Source: Hermodice carunculata (taxonomy: Eukaryota > Annelida > Polychaeta > Eunicida > Amphinomidae). Taken from it: a DNA stretch of 64,000 nt. Positions within the stretch are counted from its first letter, which is position 1. Each line of letters opens with the position of its first letter. The position numbers were made by a program, and so were the translations under genes. This document shows positions 11,362 through 23,985 of the stretch, piece by piece. The stretch is taken from NCBI GenBank assembly GCA_964020975.1, contig OZ026622.1, positions 88,145,187-88,209,186 of the forward strand, given 5' to 3'. The notes below the pieces were generated by a model, which searched no databases, was not told the origin of the DNA, and worked only from the letters and a program-made list of their open reading frames with translations.

Positions 11362-13795
11362 TAAACATATTTATTTCAACTGGATTGCCCTATAGTACAT
11401 CGATATGTCACTAATCGGGGGGTTCTCCAGAACATGGAGTGACACACAAATTGTATATTACAAAACACACAGGACAAAATATGAACAAAGTGACCCAATT
11501 AACAAAGAAGCTGTACACATGTTTCAGATTTGTACCCCGCATACAGGAATCAAAATAAAGACGTCACCAATATGCAAAACAAAGAAAGATAGTTCACCAC
11601 GGGTAGAATGCACACACATATATGTATACACTGTTCACAATGATACAGACCGGCGGTAAAAAAAAAGAAAAAAAAAGAAAAAAATCAAAGGACATAGAAG
11701 AAGAAAATTTGTGTAAGTCAGCGACTAACTCAATTGACATGACTGCTTGTGCCTAACAGAGCTAAAATATGAAGCGTCTTGTGTCTGCGATGTATCTGTA
11801 GAAAGCATCACAAATTTGTATGTTGCGGGGAATGGACAATTCCTCGGTACCAAAGAGAAGGATATGAGCTAGCCTGTCACTTGCTGTGTGTAAAATCAGA
11901 TTCTGGTGGACGCCGGGAGCAATAATGGGGATGACGGAGTTGAGAAGTTTATTTCTGTGAGTTGAATACTTTGGACAAAAGAACAGAAAATGTTGGAAGT
12001 CTTCAGTGGGGTAGGAACAAGAACATGTAGGTTGTGGGATGATGTTGACTTTAAAGAGATCAAAGTTAAATCTCGAGAAACCAAGACGAAGCTGGGTATG
12101 ACAAATGTTGGCAAATCTGTGTCCTTGGGTATAGTGAACAGGAACATAGTCTACTGCTAGTAGAGTTGCTTTCAGTTTTGATTTAAATATTTGGAGGGAA
12201 ATTGAGTCTCTTATGTCAGAAGGAAGATTATTCCACAGCTTAATAGTGTCGGGAAGGAAGAATTTGTCTAATCGATTAGTTCTGCAATTAATGGGACGTA
12301 TGGAGCTAACGTGGCGAAGGTTTCGAGCGTTGATGGTTGGAGGAATTAGTTGAGAGAGATAGGAGGGTGTTTAGTTGTGATACATTTTGTAAAGAAGAAG
12401 TAACTTAAAGTACTTCCTTCTGCTTGCGAGTGTTGTCCAACCAAGTTCACGTAGGAGATTGGCATGTGATGTGTGTCTTAATGCACCTGTGCATATTTTA
12501 GCAGCTTCAAACTGTATGGATTCAATAAGATCAGAAAGGCCGTGACCACAATTGTCAAAGAGCACACAACCATATTCAAGTATTGGTCGGATCATAGTTA
12601 AATATAGTTTGATCAGAGCTTTGCGGGAAAGTTTATATTTAAATCTACGCAGAAGGGCAATTCGCTGGCTAGCTTTGGTGGTAATGCGAGTAATGTGAGC
12701 ATGCCAGGATAAATTGCAACTGAGAGTAATACCAAGATGCGTGTGTGAGTTTGCCTCAGGTATTTCAGAGTCTCCTAGAAGAACGGATGGATGGTGCGGT
12801 TTAACAAGTTTAGTTGAAAATATCACAGAAAGAGACTTGAGAGCATTAAAGATAACGCGCCACATCTTTCCCCAATTATGTATAATTGAGAGATTAATGT
12901 TCAGGTGATTAGAAGCTTCGATGGGGTTATTAACAACTTCAAGTAGACTGGTGTCATCAGCAAAAAGTCTGACATCACATGTAATATTATCAACTAAGTC
13001 ATTAATATAGACCAAAGAGAGAGGTGGGCCCAAAATGGAACCCTTGGGCACACCAGCTTCGATACGTAGCCATGATGAAGATTGGCCATGAATAATTACT
13101 CGTTGGAATCGGTTTGAGAGATAACTATCAATCCAGGCTACAAGATTATCAGAGATACCAAGTTGTCGAAGTTTAAAAAGGAGGCCATGGTGCCAAACCT
13201 TATCAAATGCCTTGGACACATCTAGAAACACCATTCTGGCTTCTTTGGACTGTTCTAGACCGTTGTAGATATTGTGAAGGATGTGCACAAGCTGATTGAC
13301 AGTGGAGTCATTGGCCTTAAAGCCAGAATTTTTGGAAGTGAGTAGGTTATTTTGTGTCAAGTATTCATAAAGTGCATTAAAGACCAGTCGTTCAAACACC
13401 TTTGAAACATTACAGAGCAATGAAATAGGACGATAATTGTTTTTAATCTGTCTGTTGGCCTTTTTGATGACAGGACATATGTTGGATCTCTTCCAAACAT
13501 CCGGAAAAAGAGACAGACTAAGAGAAAGTTGAAAGATTTTTGTAATTGGTTTACAGATCGAATCAGCTGTGTTCTTAAGTAGGATATTCCCTATATTATC
13601 TGGGCCTGATGCAGAGGATAGTCTCAGGGAAGATGGAACTTTCTTAACACTGTCTTCATTGATAGTATTATTGTGTAAGCGTACTTCAGTTCGGAACGTG
13701 AAATCAGGCAGGGGTGGGGCATCAACATCAGGAAGTGTATTAGGGCTGTAATATGCGATCATAAATTTTTGCGGACAGTTTTCAGGTTTTTAGAA
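11362..13795 (-). mobile_element. LINE type A, longest copy (RT to 3' tail)
   Basis: A 5'-truncated CR1/Jockey-group retrotransposon of about 2.4 kb. It has the reverse transcriptase and C-terminal part of ORF2 (13790-11762), a 3' UTR of about 400 bp (11362-11761) and an A/T-rich tail with TAA repeats near 11340-11360. The word TAAGTGC occurs on both sides (11325-11331 and 13799-13805) and may be a short target-site duplication, though 7 bp could match by chance. The 3' UTR matches the fragments at 36-210 and 4783-5250. Confidence 0.88.
11762..13790 (-). pseudogene. LINE A ORF2 fragment (reverse transcriptase), one nonsense codon
   Basis: One frame runs about 676 codons from 13790 to the stop at 11762, interrupted only by a TAA codon at 12371-12373. 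Reverse transcriptase motifs in order: SSASGPDNIGN, NYRPISLLCNVSKVFER, MVFLDVSKAFDKVWHHGLLFKL, GVPKGSILGPP, RLFADDTSLLEV (catalytic FADD), then THLGITLSCNLSWHAHI. After the stop: FFLPDTIKLWNNLPSDIR, QLRLGFSRF and the zinc knuckle CSCSYPTEDFQHFLFFC. The N-terminal endonuclease is missing by truncation. GPPLSL in place of the usual GPLLFL shows some decay. Low damage suggests a fairly recent insertion. Confidence 0.87.
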
Positions 13796-13805
13796 TTTTA
13801 AGTGC

Positions 13806-14829
13806 ACAATGGGACGCTCTAACCTCCCTAAGTCGTAATACAGGCCTATAGGCTCCCACTTGCCTTGAGACGTAATTACTTTATTGTTCCCGAAAAATTC
13901 CATTTGCGGTTAATTCAATGCCAAGATAAATATATGTCTTTGAAAATCCCAACTCTTCATTTTCAATAAAGATTTATAATTGTCTGCGCCAATATGTAGT
14001 TGCGTGACCAAAAATGTGCATGCTAATGAGTTATCCCTATTTTCAGAGGAGTTAAACCGGGCTGCCCGTTTGCCACCATTTCTAAACATCACAGCAGTAT
14101 AGAATTTAATAGCAAGCAGCTTACGAGCAAACAATAACGTTTTTATCATCGAGCTATATAGCAAAGAAGTTAAGATTCACAGTTTTCTGATGATGCGAAC
14201 ATTTTAGTGCTGAAGTCTCATGTTTGACGCAATGGGTAATGTAATCTAGTGAAAATATGAAATTGGTGGATCGGGGCGAATAAGTATAATGAATCAGGAG
14301 AACGACTGGCTTGGTGGTTTAAAAAACTCCTGATGGTGGTATCTAATTGCCTGAAAATGAGTCACTGACTCCAAAACCCCAAAGCTGGAAAATACCGTCC
14401 TGACTGGTAAAACGTAGTAGTGGTGAGACATGGGCAACTTTTAAAATAATTAAGGTAGCATTAAAACTGCATTTTAAATAAACCCAATCTGTTAAAAATG
14501 CCAGTCTGACTTGATATTATAAATTAGAATAATATCCTGTTACTGTATATCAGAAAGAGTGGGGTTGCCCCGGTGAAACATTACATTTATAACCCAAACC
14601 AGATAGTTTGAAGCCTCAAAGGAAAGTAGAATTTGCTGATTTAAAAAAAAAACAAAACAATATTTCAGCGTGGAAAGTTTTATTTTAATATAATCATGGT
14701 CACCTTTATACAATCGCATGAAAAACTTTTCCACATATATTGCCTTTACAATTTTGTCAAATTCTAGAACAACTATGGCACGCAGACGATTTTTGTATTA
14801 TACACACTTGCACACACAGAGACAGACAG

Positions 14830-14857
<28 letters not shown>
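13806..14857. other. Unassigned sequence ending in a (TA)n tract
   Basis: No genes recognised. (TA)n occupies 14830-14857, directly at the 3' end of LINE B2. Confidence 0.45.
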
Positions 14858-14860
<3 letters not shown>

Positions 14861-16517
14861 TGACTTTATTACTGCACCATAAATACAATAAATGGTAATC
14901 TGTAACTCAATACACTAAACAATACACTATACCACAACAGTACAATACAACACAGTACATTACAACAATCCCTGATACGTATGCCTTTGGGGGCAGCTCC
15001 CCCCCCCCCAAAAAAAAAAAAAAACCCAGCTCAACGTATTGTAGGTTGTAAATGACTTTAGAGCACTATAATGTACCCCTGATTTTCACTGTTTCCGATA
15101 TAAATTTTGTAAATTGCCATATAATTTCAATTTCGTCACATTTCATAAGTTTCATGAATTTGTTTTCGGACGATAACTGGTCAAAATCTAGGATAAATTT
15201 ACTCAGAGTATCAAATAGTCTATTTCTGGCTTCTCTAAACTTTTGGCAATTTACAACGTAATGAATTTTATCTTCGACTTCCAAACACAAATCACAAATT
15301 CTCTCATCAATGGGAACCTTAACTGGCCTTCTATGTCTACCTTTTTCAATGTTCAAATTATGTGCGCTTATTCGTAATCTGGTCAAGTTTTTCCTTTCGT
15401 TCAAATTCTTTAATACAATTAGGTACTTTTCTATTTTGAAATCTGATTTAAATTTCGAATAGGTTCTCAACTTTTTATCTGGATAGGCTTGTTTAAGGAA
15501 GTCATTCTGCCATTGAAGAATAAATTTCTCTTTTAATAACTTCTGTATTAAACTGTGTGAAAATTCCCCGTATTCATCACCGTCATTGTTCCAAATATCA
15601 TTACAGCTAATTAGCGACATTGTAGTTTTGATATTGTTCAACCAGGTCGAGTTATTCGATGCCAGCAATTCAACATTATATTTGTAAGCATCGTATAAAA
15701 TTTCACGTGAATCAGAATTTCTTATGCGGTACCAGTTCTTACAAACACTTTTCATTATTTTTAACGAATATGGATATGCTCCGAGCTCACGCAGTACAGC
15801 AATATTACAGGCTTTTGAATTCACTCCCAGAGTGTACTTAAGAAAACTCAGATGTAACTTTTCAAACTCCGTCCTAAAATATCCACTAATATCATCCCTA
15901 CCAATACATTTTAGTGGAGAAATTGTATAGGTACCCCACATTTCACACCCGTAAAGAAAGATTGGAGCAATTCGTTTATCAAAGAAATCAAGATGCAATC
16001 GAATATCTACAATGTCACTTAATAAAGTTCGCTTTAAGCGACCAAGAGACTTCCTTGCTTTTTCACATAGTTGTCTGACAGCTCCAGCAAAATTTCCATT
16101 TGACGTCATTTCAAGACCCAGATATGTAAATTTGTTAGATATTTCCAATTCTTGATTACCGATAAAAAATCGTCTCACAATCTTCTTGCCAGCCTTATTA
16201 AATATAACAACTTTAGAGTTTTCCACGTTAATATTTAAGTTCCAATTTTGACAATATGAATAGAGCTTATCTAGACAACACTGCAAACCACTCTGACTAT
16301 CCGAAATGAGTACAAGGTCGTCTGCATAAAGAAGACAACTCAGCTTTTCCTTGTATAATGTAACTGGATCACAATCATCTGTAAAAATTTCTGGTAAATC
16401 CTTAATAAATAAATTGAATAACGTTGGACTAAGAGCACATCCTTGTTTTACGCCATTGGTTAGATATATATTTTCGGATAATCCTGAATTGAACTTTATC
16501 TGTATAGACGACTTGTC
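14858..16517 (-). mobile_element. LINE type B, copy 2 (5'-truncated, intact reading frame)
   Basis: Starts at 16517 beside a (TA)n tract and ends near 14858 beside another. The 3' UTR (14858-15065) ends CAGATTACCATT...AATAAAGTCATTC, almost the same as LINE B1. A poly-C/poly-A stretch at 15001-15024 lies within the UTR. Element length is about 1.66 kb, so most of the reverse transcriptase and all upstream parts are missing. Confidence 0.88.
15066..16517 (-). pseudogene. LINE B ORF2 C-terminal part, uninterrupted
   Basis: An open frame of about 484 codons without stops, read from 16517 down to the stop at 15066. It begins inside the reverse transcriptase: NGVKQGCALSPTLFNLFIKD, then LLYADDLVLISDSQSG (catalytic YADD) near 16320. 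It continues with the thumb-like FTYLGLEMTSNGNF, LYGCEMWGTY, FLKYTLGVNSKACNIAVLRELG, DKKLRTYSKFKSDF, LRISAHNLNIEKGRHRRP, and a zinc knuckle CDLCLEVEDKIHYVVNC (C-x2-C-x7-H-x4-C). It has no natural start codon because it is 5'-truncated, so it cannot act alone. It is less decayed than copy 1. Confidence 0.88.
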
Positions 16518-16537
16518 ATATATATATATATATATAA
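16518..16537. repeat. (TA)n at the 5' junction of LINE B2
   Basis: A short TA run directly at the truncation point of LINE B2. A longer TA run (14830-14857) bounds the other end. Confidence 0.9.
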
Positions 16538-17340
16538 ATGCCCTTGAGAATGTAAGATCACCCCAAATTAATCACAGTCTAGGGTATTCCAAGTTATAAA
16601 CTACTATGTTGCGCGATGTTTCCTCAAATCCATGAAGAGGTACGGTGAGAGATGGCAATTAATGTTAATGGCCCTGACATTGAGCACTAGGTCACGGTCA
16701 CCCAAACTCAATCTAAACCTGGGTTTTACAAATTTATGGAATCGTAGTGAATCTAATTGGATTGCGTCAAATGTTTTAGTAGAAGGACAAGAGTTTTGCG
16801 CATAAAACAGTGTCTCCATAATTACATGTACAAATGGGTTATTTGAAAACAATACACTTTTAAACTGAAGTGAAAGCAATAATTTTAAATTTGGATGAAA
16901 TTGGGTTTGAAAGATTTAACCACAATAAACGCTAGCTGATGCACACTCACATTTTTTTTGGAAAGGAAAACGAGAATATTGGCTGTTCAATGGGCAGATG
17001 CCCACATCATCTATTGTCTTAAGGTGTGTGTCCAACCTTTTCTCGCAATGCATATCGCAGTCGGGATTGGGTAGGCAATCATTGTCTTCCATGCAAGGGT
17101 GACCCAGCCGCGGGGTGCAGACTTTATTGCGTTCGTCTTTCAGGTTGTGCTACCCATCGACCGGCGACCGCATCACAGCCTGCCAATCAACATAAAATTA
17201 AAATATGAACATTAGGATGAACTAAAATGACAAAACGTTTTCGAAATCTAAATGATAAAGATATAATTTTGACTTCAATCATGCTCATTTTGATTATTTA
17301 TCCTATATATTTTTTTGGTAAAATATATTTGCACGCCATA
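16538..17340. other. Unassigned sequence
   Basis: No supported gene. The minus-strand frame 16604-16879 and the plus-strand frame 17026-17208 show no motifs. Confidence 0.4.
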
Positions 17341-17371
17341 AAAAAACAAAACAAAACAAAACAAAACAAAC

Positions 17372-17425
<54 letters not shown>

Positions 17426-17426
17426 C
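17341..17426. repeat. (AAAAC)n(CAA)n simple repeat
   Basis: A short AAAAC run turns into about 19 CAA repeats. Confidence 0.95.
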
Positions 17427-20400
17427 TAATAATGTTGTCTAAAACAAGCGTGCAAGTTCCTGATTTGTGAACGGACGGTTACTACAATTAATGGAGGTAA
17501 TTCCGTCACTCTGATGCGACAAATGTATCTGGCCAATTTTAACTTTCGACAGTGTGTGTTGTATTGACGGCATTTATATTTTAGATATACAAACTACTAA
17601 TTCTTCTGTTTTCGAATTTGTCCATCAATTTCTCTTAATCCTGAAATCGAGACTTCAATTGATATGAATGTTAAGGGTGCTGAGCCACATAGTATTATAT
17701 TAAAGTCATCAAGAATCTGTTGTTGACTTGTTTCCTGCGAGACATGAAGTGTTTACTTCCGATACATGACGTGTTACGCCTGAGACATCATACAGTGCAA
17801 GTCACGGATCTCCTGTTATTCACTTCAAATACCTACTATTCCTTACACGTTTACTTTTGATATATCACATTTACTAAAAAATACTTGCAGATTAGAAAAT
17901 ACGACAGTAACACTGACATAGCGAAAATTTAAGAGCTATCCGATTTGATTCGTATTTTATGTTTTTGTGTTTCACGGGCTTGTACTTTGCGTGCTTAGCC
18001 AGATCTTTGGCAAGGTGAAGACGGCTGCGCGAATGGACCAACAAAGTTCGACAGCCCACAAAGTCAGCTTAGTAGGAAAGATTCTGCAATCCCGCATTCA
18101 AAAATTCCCAACAACGTTTTGAAAGATTATATAAACAAATTTAGGTCTATTTAAAATCAGTCTGGACTAAACGCGTGATTAGTCATTTTCTATCTTAAAT
18201 AAAATTTTACTGACTGATCTGCATAAAACATACAAACTGTAGTATTTTGTAAAGTGCGTCAACAAACGCAAGTGGCGTACACCGCACAAAACATCAGCGA
18301 TCGAAAAACGTGGATAATATACAATGTAAAAGGAAGGAGACGAAGAAAGAAAAAGAGAAGAACCCAACCACACCTGTGAAGCTAGTTTCGGTAATAATTT
18401 ACCTCTTGTGGCCGCACAGTTCGTTTGTATTTTTCCGCGCCTTTTGTTCAATTCAAAATCACGAAGTTTCATGACGAAATTAAAGAGTTGCCTGTTGTTG
18501 TATATATTGTTTCACATCCATAAACAGTTTCTTCTATTTCTTTCAAGAAAATGTTTTTATATAACTCTCATTTTGATCCGATGTCAATTTTGAAATGTTT
18601 TTAACATCAGACACGTGTTTGCCGATTGCGCCTTCACCCATGTTCATGTCTGAATATTTCATCAGGAACAGATGTACTTTGTTCGTGTTTTATGTCAATT
18701 TTATTCTAAAGTGGTCTCCTTTATATTATTTTGCCTGATATCATCTTCTATAAGGATATTGTAATTTATTAAAAAGCATTCTTTAATCTAATTGGTGCAG
18801 TTTTGTGGCTACGTCTTTCTGTATATCTCCCTGGGTGGGGCAGAGGAGGGACGCTTCCATTGGTTTAACATCAAGTGTGATATATGATGAATATGATGTT
18901 TTCCTTGCACCACTGTAATAGGAGATATGCATATTAAATTCCCGCCCCAACTGCATACCTGATTGCCTGGTCTCACTTGGTGAGATATGGTGAGATATGG
19001 GTCAGTACCTGTGTGGACAAGCGGGATATTACTAATATTTTGGAAATACAGAATACTTATTCAAAAGTAAAGGCATATGGAAGTTTTTCTTATATATGGC
19101 TCAGGAAGTACTAGAAGAATACCAGTTTGGCATTTTTGAACTTATTATTTTATTTTAATGCATTTTTTTTAGAAATGAGCACATGGCCTATGTGTGACAG
19201 TGATGCGACCCGCACGTCCCCGTGATCGCCAGGCGTTAAACCTGTACTTTTTGGCGGGAAATTAAAATGCATACTGCGAATTTGTGTAATTTGGTCAAGG
19301 AGCGCCAGTTCATACTTGATAGAGTGTAGTACACAGGGGCTTTGAAATGAGCTCACTGACGACATGTCAATGCATCTTTAAGCCAACATGCCCCGACGTA
19401 TGGATCACTGGACGCAGACAAGAAGTAAAATGTCTTTTTCAGGACCACCACACTAGGACACTTGGTATCGCAGACCAAATACAATCCTCACACTCGACCT
19501 CTGCATTATGCGCAGTTGAGGTTATCCAAACTTGCAGCACGATCTCGTAGGTTGACACTCCCTGTCCGGTAGCAGGATATTTTTGTGATGGGAAGTGGGC
19601 AGAAAAAGTGGGCCACTTTTTATTTCCAGGGTGGGCTCTTTAGCTGTGACGTCATACTACAATGGTCATGTGATAATAAGGTTTTCTTTCATCTCTGTTT
19701 GTGGGCCGGGCATGCCAGACTGACATTGGTTGAGGTATTACCCACTTCCTGAGCTAACAAGAGATTATGTATACTGGCCTGCCCCATGCATCTCATTAAC
19801 AAACAATTAGCCACCTGGTGGTAGCAGCAGTTCTCATTATTTTTAACAGAAGTTGGTGCCTTCAGATTAGAACAAAAACCCAGTACCTGGGTATTTATTT
19901 ACCCACCGGAAACTTCCCAAATATCGTATTCCAGGGTAGGAAGCGTTGTATCCTAATACCTGGAAATTTTCAAACCCCAAACAGCATTTTTGTGTTTTTC
20001 ATAGTTCATAGCAGGTGTCTGATATGATAAAGTTACGTCAAGTGTATGATAGGGTACACGTCTTATAACGCGTACCTGATGAGAGTACTTGGGTAGAAAA
20101 ATTATACTAAATCATTGATTTACCAAAGATCACGCCATAAGAAATAATCCATACTTTTTTGAAGTAAGCGTTTGCCCATGGGTAGCCATCTGGCTAAAAT
20201 ACATAGACCTTTTTCACACAAATGAATGCACAAAACTGCTAACACAACAGACTGTCGTAATGGCATTGCCAATCCTGTCGTTTTCACATTTTTGAACAGA
20301 TTCCTATTTTCAATGCGTTTCCGATAAAATGATGCTTTTGTATGATGGGGGGTTGGGCGGAGGGCTTAGTACACTGATACTAGTCGTAATTTGGCGAAAG

Positions 20401-21519
20401 CACAAGGTACTAAAGATAAGAAAATAAAATATAAATAATGGTTGGCACGAAACACGGAAATAAAGAAAGGGCTTCCCGAACGTAAATAATGCAAATAAAA
20501 ATGCCCAGTACGCCAGTACGTAAAACCTCTTACCCTCCCCCTCCCCCCTCCTTAGGCCTCCAGGTCTCTTTATCGCTTAGAAATTTGTTTCCCTATTCTT
20601 ACCAGCTTATAACACAAAAACGGTTAAAAAATCGATTCAATATTTGAAACTCACTTAAATACCACGTTTATGCGTAATAGTTCCTTTTATGGCCCCTGGT
20701 ATATGGAAGAGAGCAAAATGGATGATGAATATTCCTGTATTGGCTACGAACAATGGACATTTAGTCGGAGTTTCTAATACAGCTGCATCGCATGACGTTG
20801 CCTTGAATGCTTGAAATGAATTTTCTATCGCTCTTTGCATAAAAGCTGTCAAGTTCTGCTGACTGTCACATGCAAGACTTATGGCATAGATTAAATTACT
20901 GTGCCATGGGGTGTTATGTTTCCTCTTATATAATAGATTTTGATTGGCTTTGTGTGTTTTGACAATTCCAAGAAACATAATAGATTTAAGACTTCTCACG
21001 TCTTTCCCATTTATCCATTCACGCACTTACAGTATGAGACCCATGCAATGCATCAACAACATACAACATGAGGCACGGTATCTGCACCTTTCTTTGACTC
21101 AGGAGTGGCCAGCTCATGATAGGACCATGTGGGGTCAATATCTTCATGTGCTGCAGATCAGAATTTGCAGTATTTGTGTAGCACGATACACAAACTTCTT
21201 ACGGGTTGGAGGCGTGTGTTCCCATTGGATTCTATGCTCAGTTTATTTTGAATAAACTGGTTAGTTTCAAATGTGAGGGATTAATTTTTCATGATTGTTT
21301 AATCTTGATGTTTGTACACAACATAATTCAGACAGACTTTATTACCCTGAAATTCAGCTATAAATTAAGATTCTACCCAAAGCATACATTTATGTTGATG
21401 TTGATGTTTTTGTTATATGTAAATAGACAAACTGTAAATACTGTCATATCGATTATTAGTTTAATTTTTTGTTACGCATGATGCACGTCTTCTTACCGTT
21501 TTTATAGTTATGTCACAGA
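17427..21519. other. Long unassigned AT-rich region
   Basis: About 4 kb without recognisable coding, RNA or transposon features. The larger open frames (18179-18472 minus, 20655-21026 minus, 20944-21255 plus) have no known motif, no codon periodicity I can judge, and no flanking splice signals that stand out. Confidence 0.45.
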
Positions 21520-21550
21520 AAGGAGGCTACATAAGCTATGTAGCCTCCTT
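21520..21550. repeat. Perfect short hairpin flanked by GTCACAG
   Basis: A 14-bp perfect stem (AAGGAGGCTACATA and its complement) encloses AGC. The word GTCACAG stands directly on each side (21512-21518 and 21552-21558), like a tiny foldback insertion with a direct repeat. Confidence 0.75.
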
Positions 21551-21636
21551 GGTCACAGTGAGTGGTTAATATCTAATTTGGACGGGGACGGGGCATGAAA
21601 CGTGAAGCAATATAAAGTATAGATATGGACGGTTCG

Positions 21637-21758
<122 letters not shown>

Positions 21759-23399
21759 AAAGGAGAGTAGTGTACAATGGTAGTCCTGCAGACATAACGG
21801 ACCAACTTCCGAATGAAAGCTGACGATACATTTTGCGCGCCATCAAAAATGTGGCATTTAAGGTCAAGGGTCAGTCATTTTGTTTTTGTGTGAGCACAGA
21901 CACACCTTGATTTTCTCTTTATTCTTCTTTACCATGTTTGTATGCAGACAACACAAATCTTGACATCCCCCCCCGTCATTCTCTATTTTCAGTCTTCTGT
22001 CTCTCTCCGTCATGATGCTGTAAGGATTCCCACAGCGTTGTCTGTACAGATAGACTTTATTCCGCTGTTTACCGGACGTCTCTCAGCAAACCTTACCGGA
22101 ACAGTCTGCCGACACAGGCAACTTTGCAGCGCGCCCGATTCACTGTACTTGCTTTGTTGAAAGTGGGAAAATCAGTCACGTGCGTCTCAGTCGTCAAACT
22201 AATCATACTGAAACGATAACATTGCAAAGCTGAAACTGCATCTGGTTTGGCATTGAATGACTTATTGGCTACACTACGATACTAATAAAGCAATTTGCCG
22301 ACAATACACAGTCCGGACACAATTTTGAGGACAATTTAAGGTAATATCCAACCGGGCAGAGTGACTTCACTTCTGGGCCAAATAGCACAGATATACGCAT
22401 TTCCATCATTATGGATATATACACTCAATTGATTGTAGAATCTGTCCTCACTAAAGATGGACCTTACAATTCAAAATAGCTATATACACATATAAACATT
22501 TTTGGCAAAACTGTGGTTTTTGTGAATTTTTGCATTTATCTTGAAAAATATTCAATATAAAATTACCAATGTTGTGATTTTTAAAAAATATCTGCAAAGA
22601 TGTATCAGGGCCTTTTCATAAAGTATGTTTGTACGTGATTGAAATAGGACGTCTGTTTTTAATTATAAAGTTTGTGGAAGACTTTATTTTTAACCCACAA
22701 CTTAAAAGAACTCTTCATTTCTGAGACAATCCCTGATATGCTTATGCTTCAAGGGTTCGTTGAGCAAATTAGTTTTTATTCGATGAAAATCAGAGAATCA
22801 GTTTTAAAAATATATCCATGTGAAACTGTCATTTGGTGCAGATACCTGTCGATTGTTATCAAGATCTAAAGGTTAATACGGTCCATTAACTGTACCATGT
22901 TAACATTAGAAGTATTTCGTTTATTTTCTTAGATTATATTGGGGTTTGAGCTTGCAAATTAAGACATGTGGAATATGTATGTCTCCCTAAAATGTTTCAA
23001 GATATCAAAATGAGCAAAATTACCCAAAACCGTGCGGACATTACTTTACACGCAGCAAACACGAACATCAACGCAAATAACAAAAAGAGAAAAATCAACA
23101 CGAAACGAAAAGCCAGACCAGAGTATAAGGACTTGTGAAGTACCCCTTGTTGCAACATGCTCTGATAAATAATGCTGAATTTGATATTAAGTCAAAATCA
23201 TTTTATTTTTTACAGTATGAATATTTGGCAAAGTCGATGACTATGTCTTGTAATTCGTGAAATAAATTTGTTGGCTTCTTGAAATATTTTCTAACTTATT
23301 GAAATTGAAATTTCGTCTTCTATGGTATTGGAGATATCACATAATCTTTCGTCGACCGGAAATTTTAATGATCCTTTATATACCGCTAATACTCTAATT
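21759..23399. other. Unassigned sequence
   Basis: Nothing recognised in about 1.6 kb. The short frames 21942-22160 and 22672-22869 show no domain. Confidence 0.4.
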
Positions 23400-23892
23400 A
23401 TAGCCGCGGCTTGTATTAGAATACATTTTTTAAATTTTCAAATTGAAGATGATGACGTCAGCGTGCGTCTTCTAATAGAGACTTTTCCCTGAACCATGAC
23501 CTGATGAGCTATTATGGTAGCTTTAGGAGTAGACATACCGAGAAGACATGCCACAACAAGGTCAAGTAATAATAGAAGGGTTTCATTTTTAACATGTACT
23601 TTTTATTGATAAAAATACCACCGCCAGAAAAAAGGTAATAACATGCTTCTGTTATATTGATAAAATGAGGTAAAAAACATGTGACAATGAAGAAAAAAGA
23701 AAAACGTAGAATGGTTTTACAGGGCAAAATTTGCACACATGAAACTCAGGCAGGAACTTTTCATTTGGATTACTTTGTCTTAGCAGCCAGACGTCGGGGT
23801 GCGTCTTCTGTTAGGGTTTTTCTGCTGAACAAAATGACGGATATTACATCCTTGTGGATGTCCCAAAGTCGGGGTGTGTCTTCTAATGGAGA
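23400..23892 (+). repeat. Degenerate DNA-transposon-like repeat (GTGCGTCTTCTAATAGAGA motif)
   Basis: The motif GTCNG-GTGCGTCTTCTAATAGAG occurs three times in the same orientation, near 23456, 23793 and 23867, and a related GCGGCTTGTATTAGAATAC lies at 23402. Terminal sequences of the TGCGGCTTATA/GTGCGTCTTATA kind are known from pogo/Tigger-type elements, which makes a remnant non-autonomous copy possible. No transposase is seen. Confidence 0.3.
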
Positions 23893-23898
23893 ATCTAC

Positions 23899-23904
23899 GA
23901 TATG

Positions 23905-23982
<78 letters not shown>
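23899..23982. repeat. (TA)n microsatellite
   Basis: About 80 bp of TA repeats with a TATGTATATATAAT leader. Confidence 0.97.

Positions 23983-23985
<3 letters not shown>

Noticed and set aside
20655-21026. 123-residue minus-strand frame
   Set aside because: Long for the region but no recognisable domain, signal peptide or splice context; left as unassigned.
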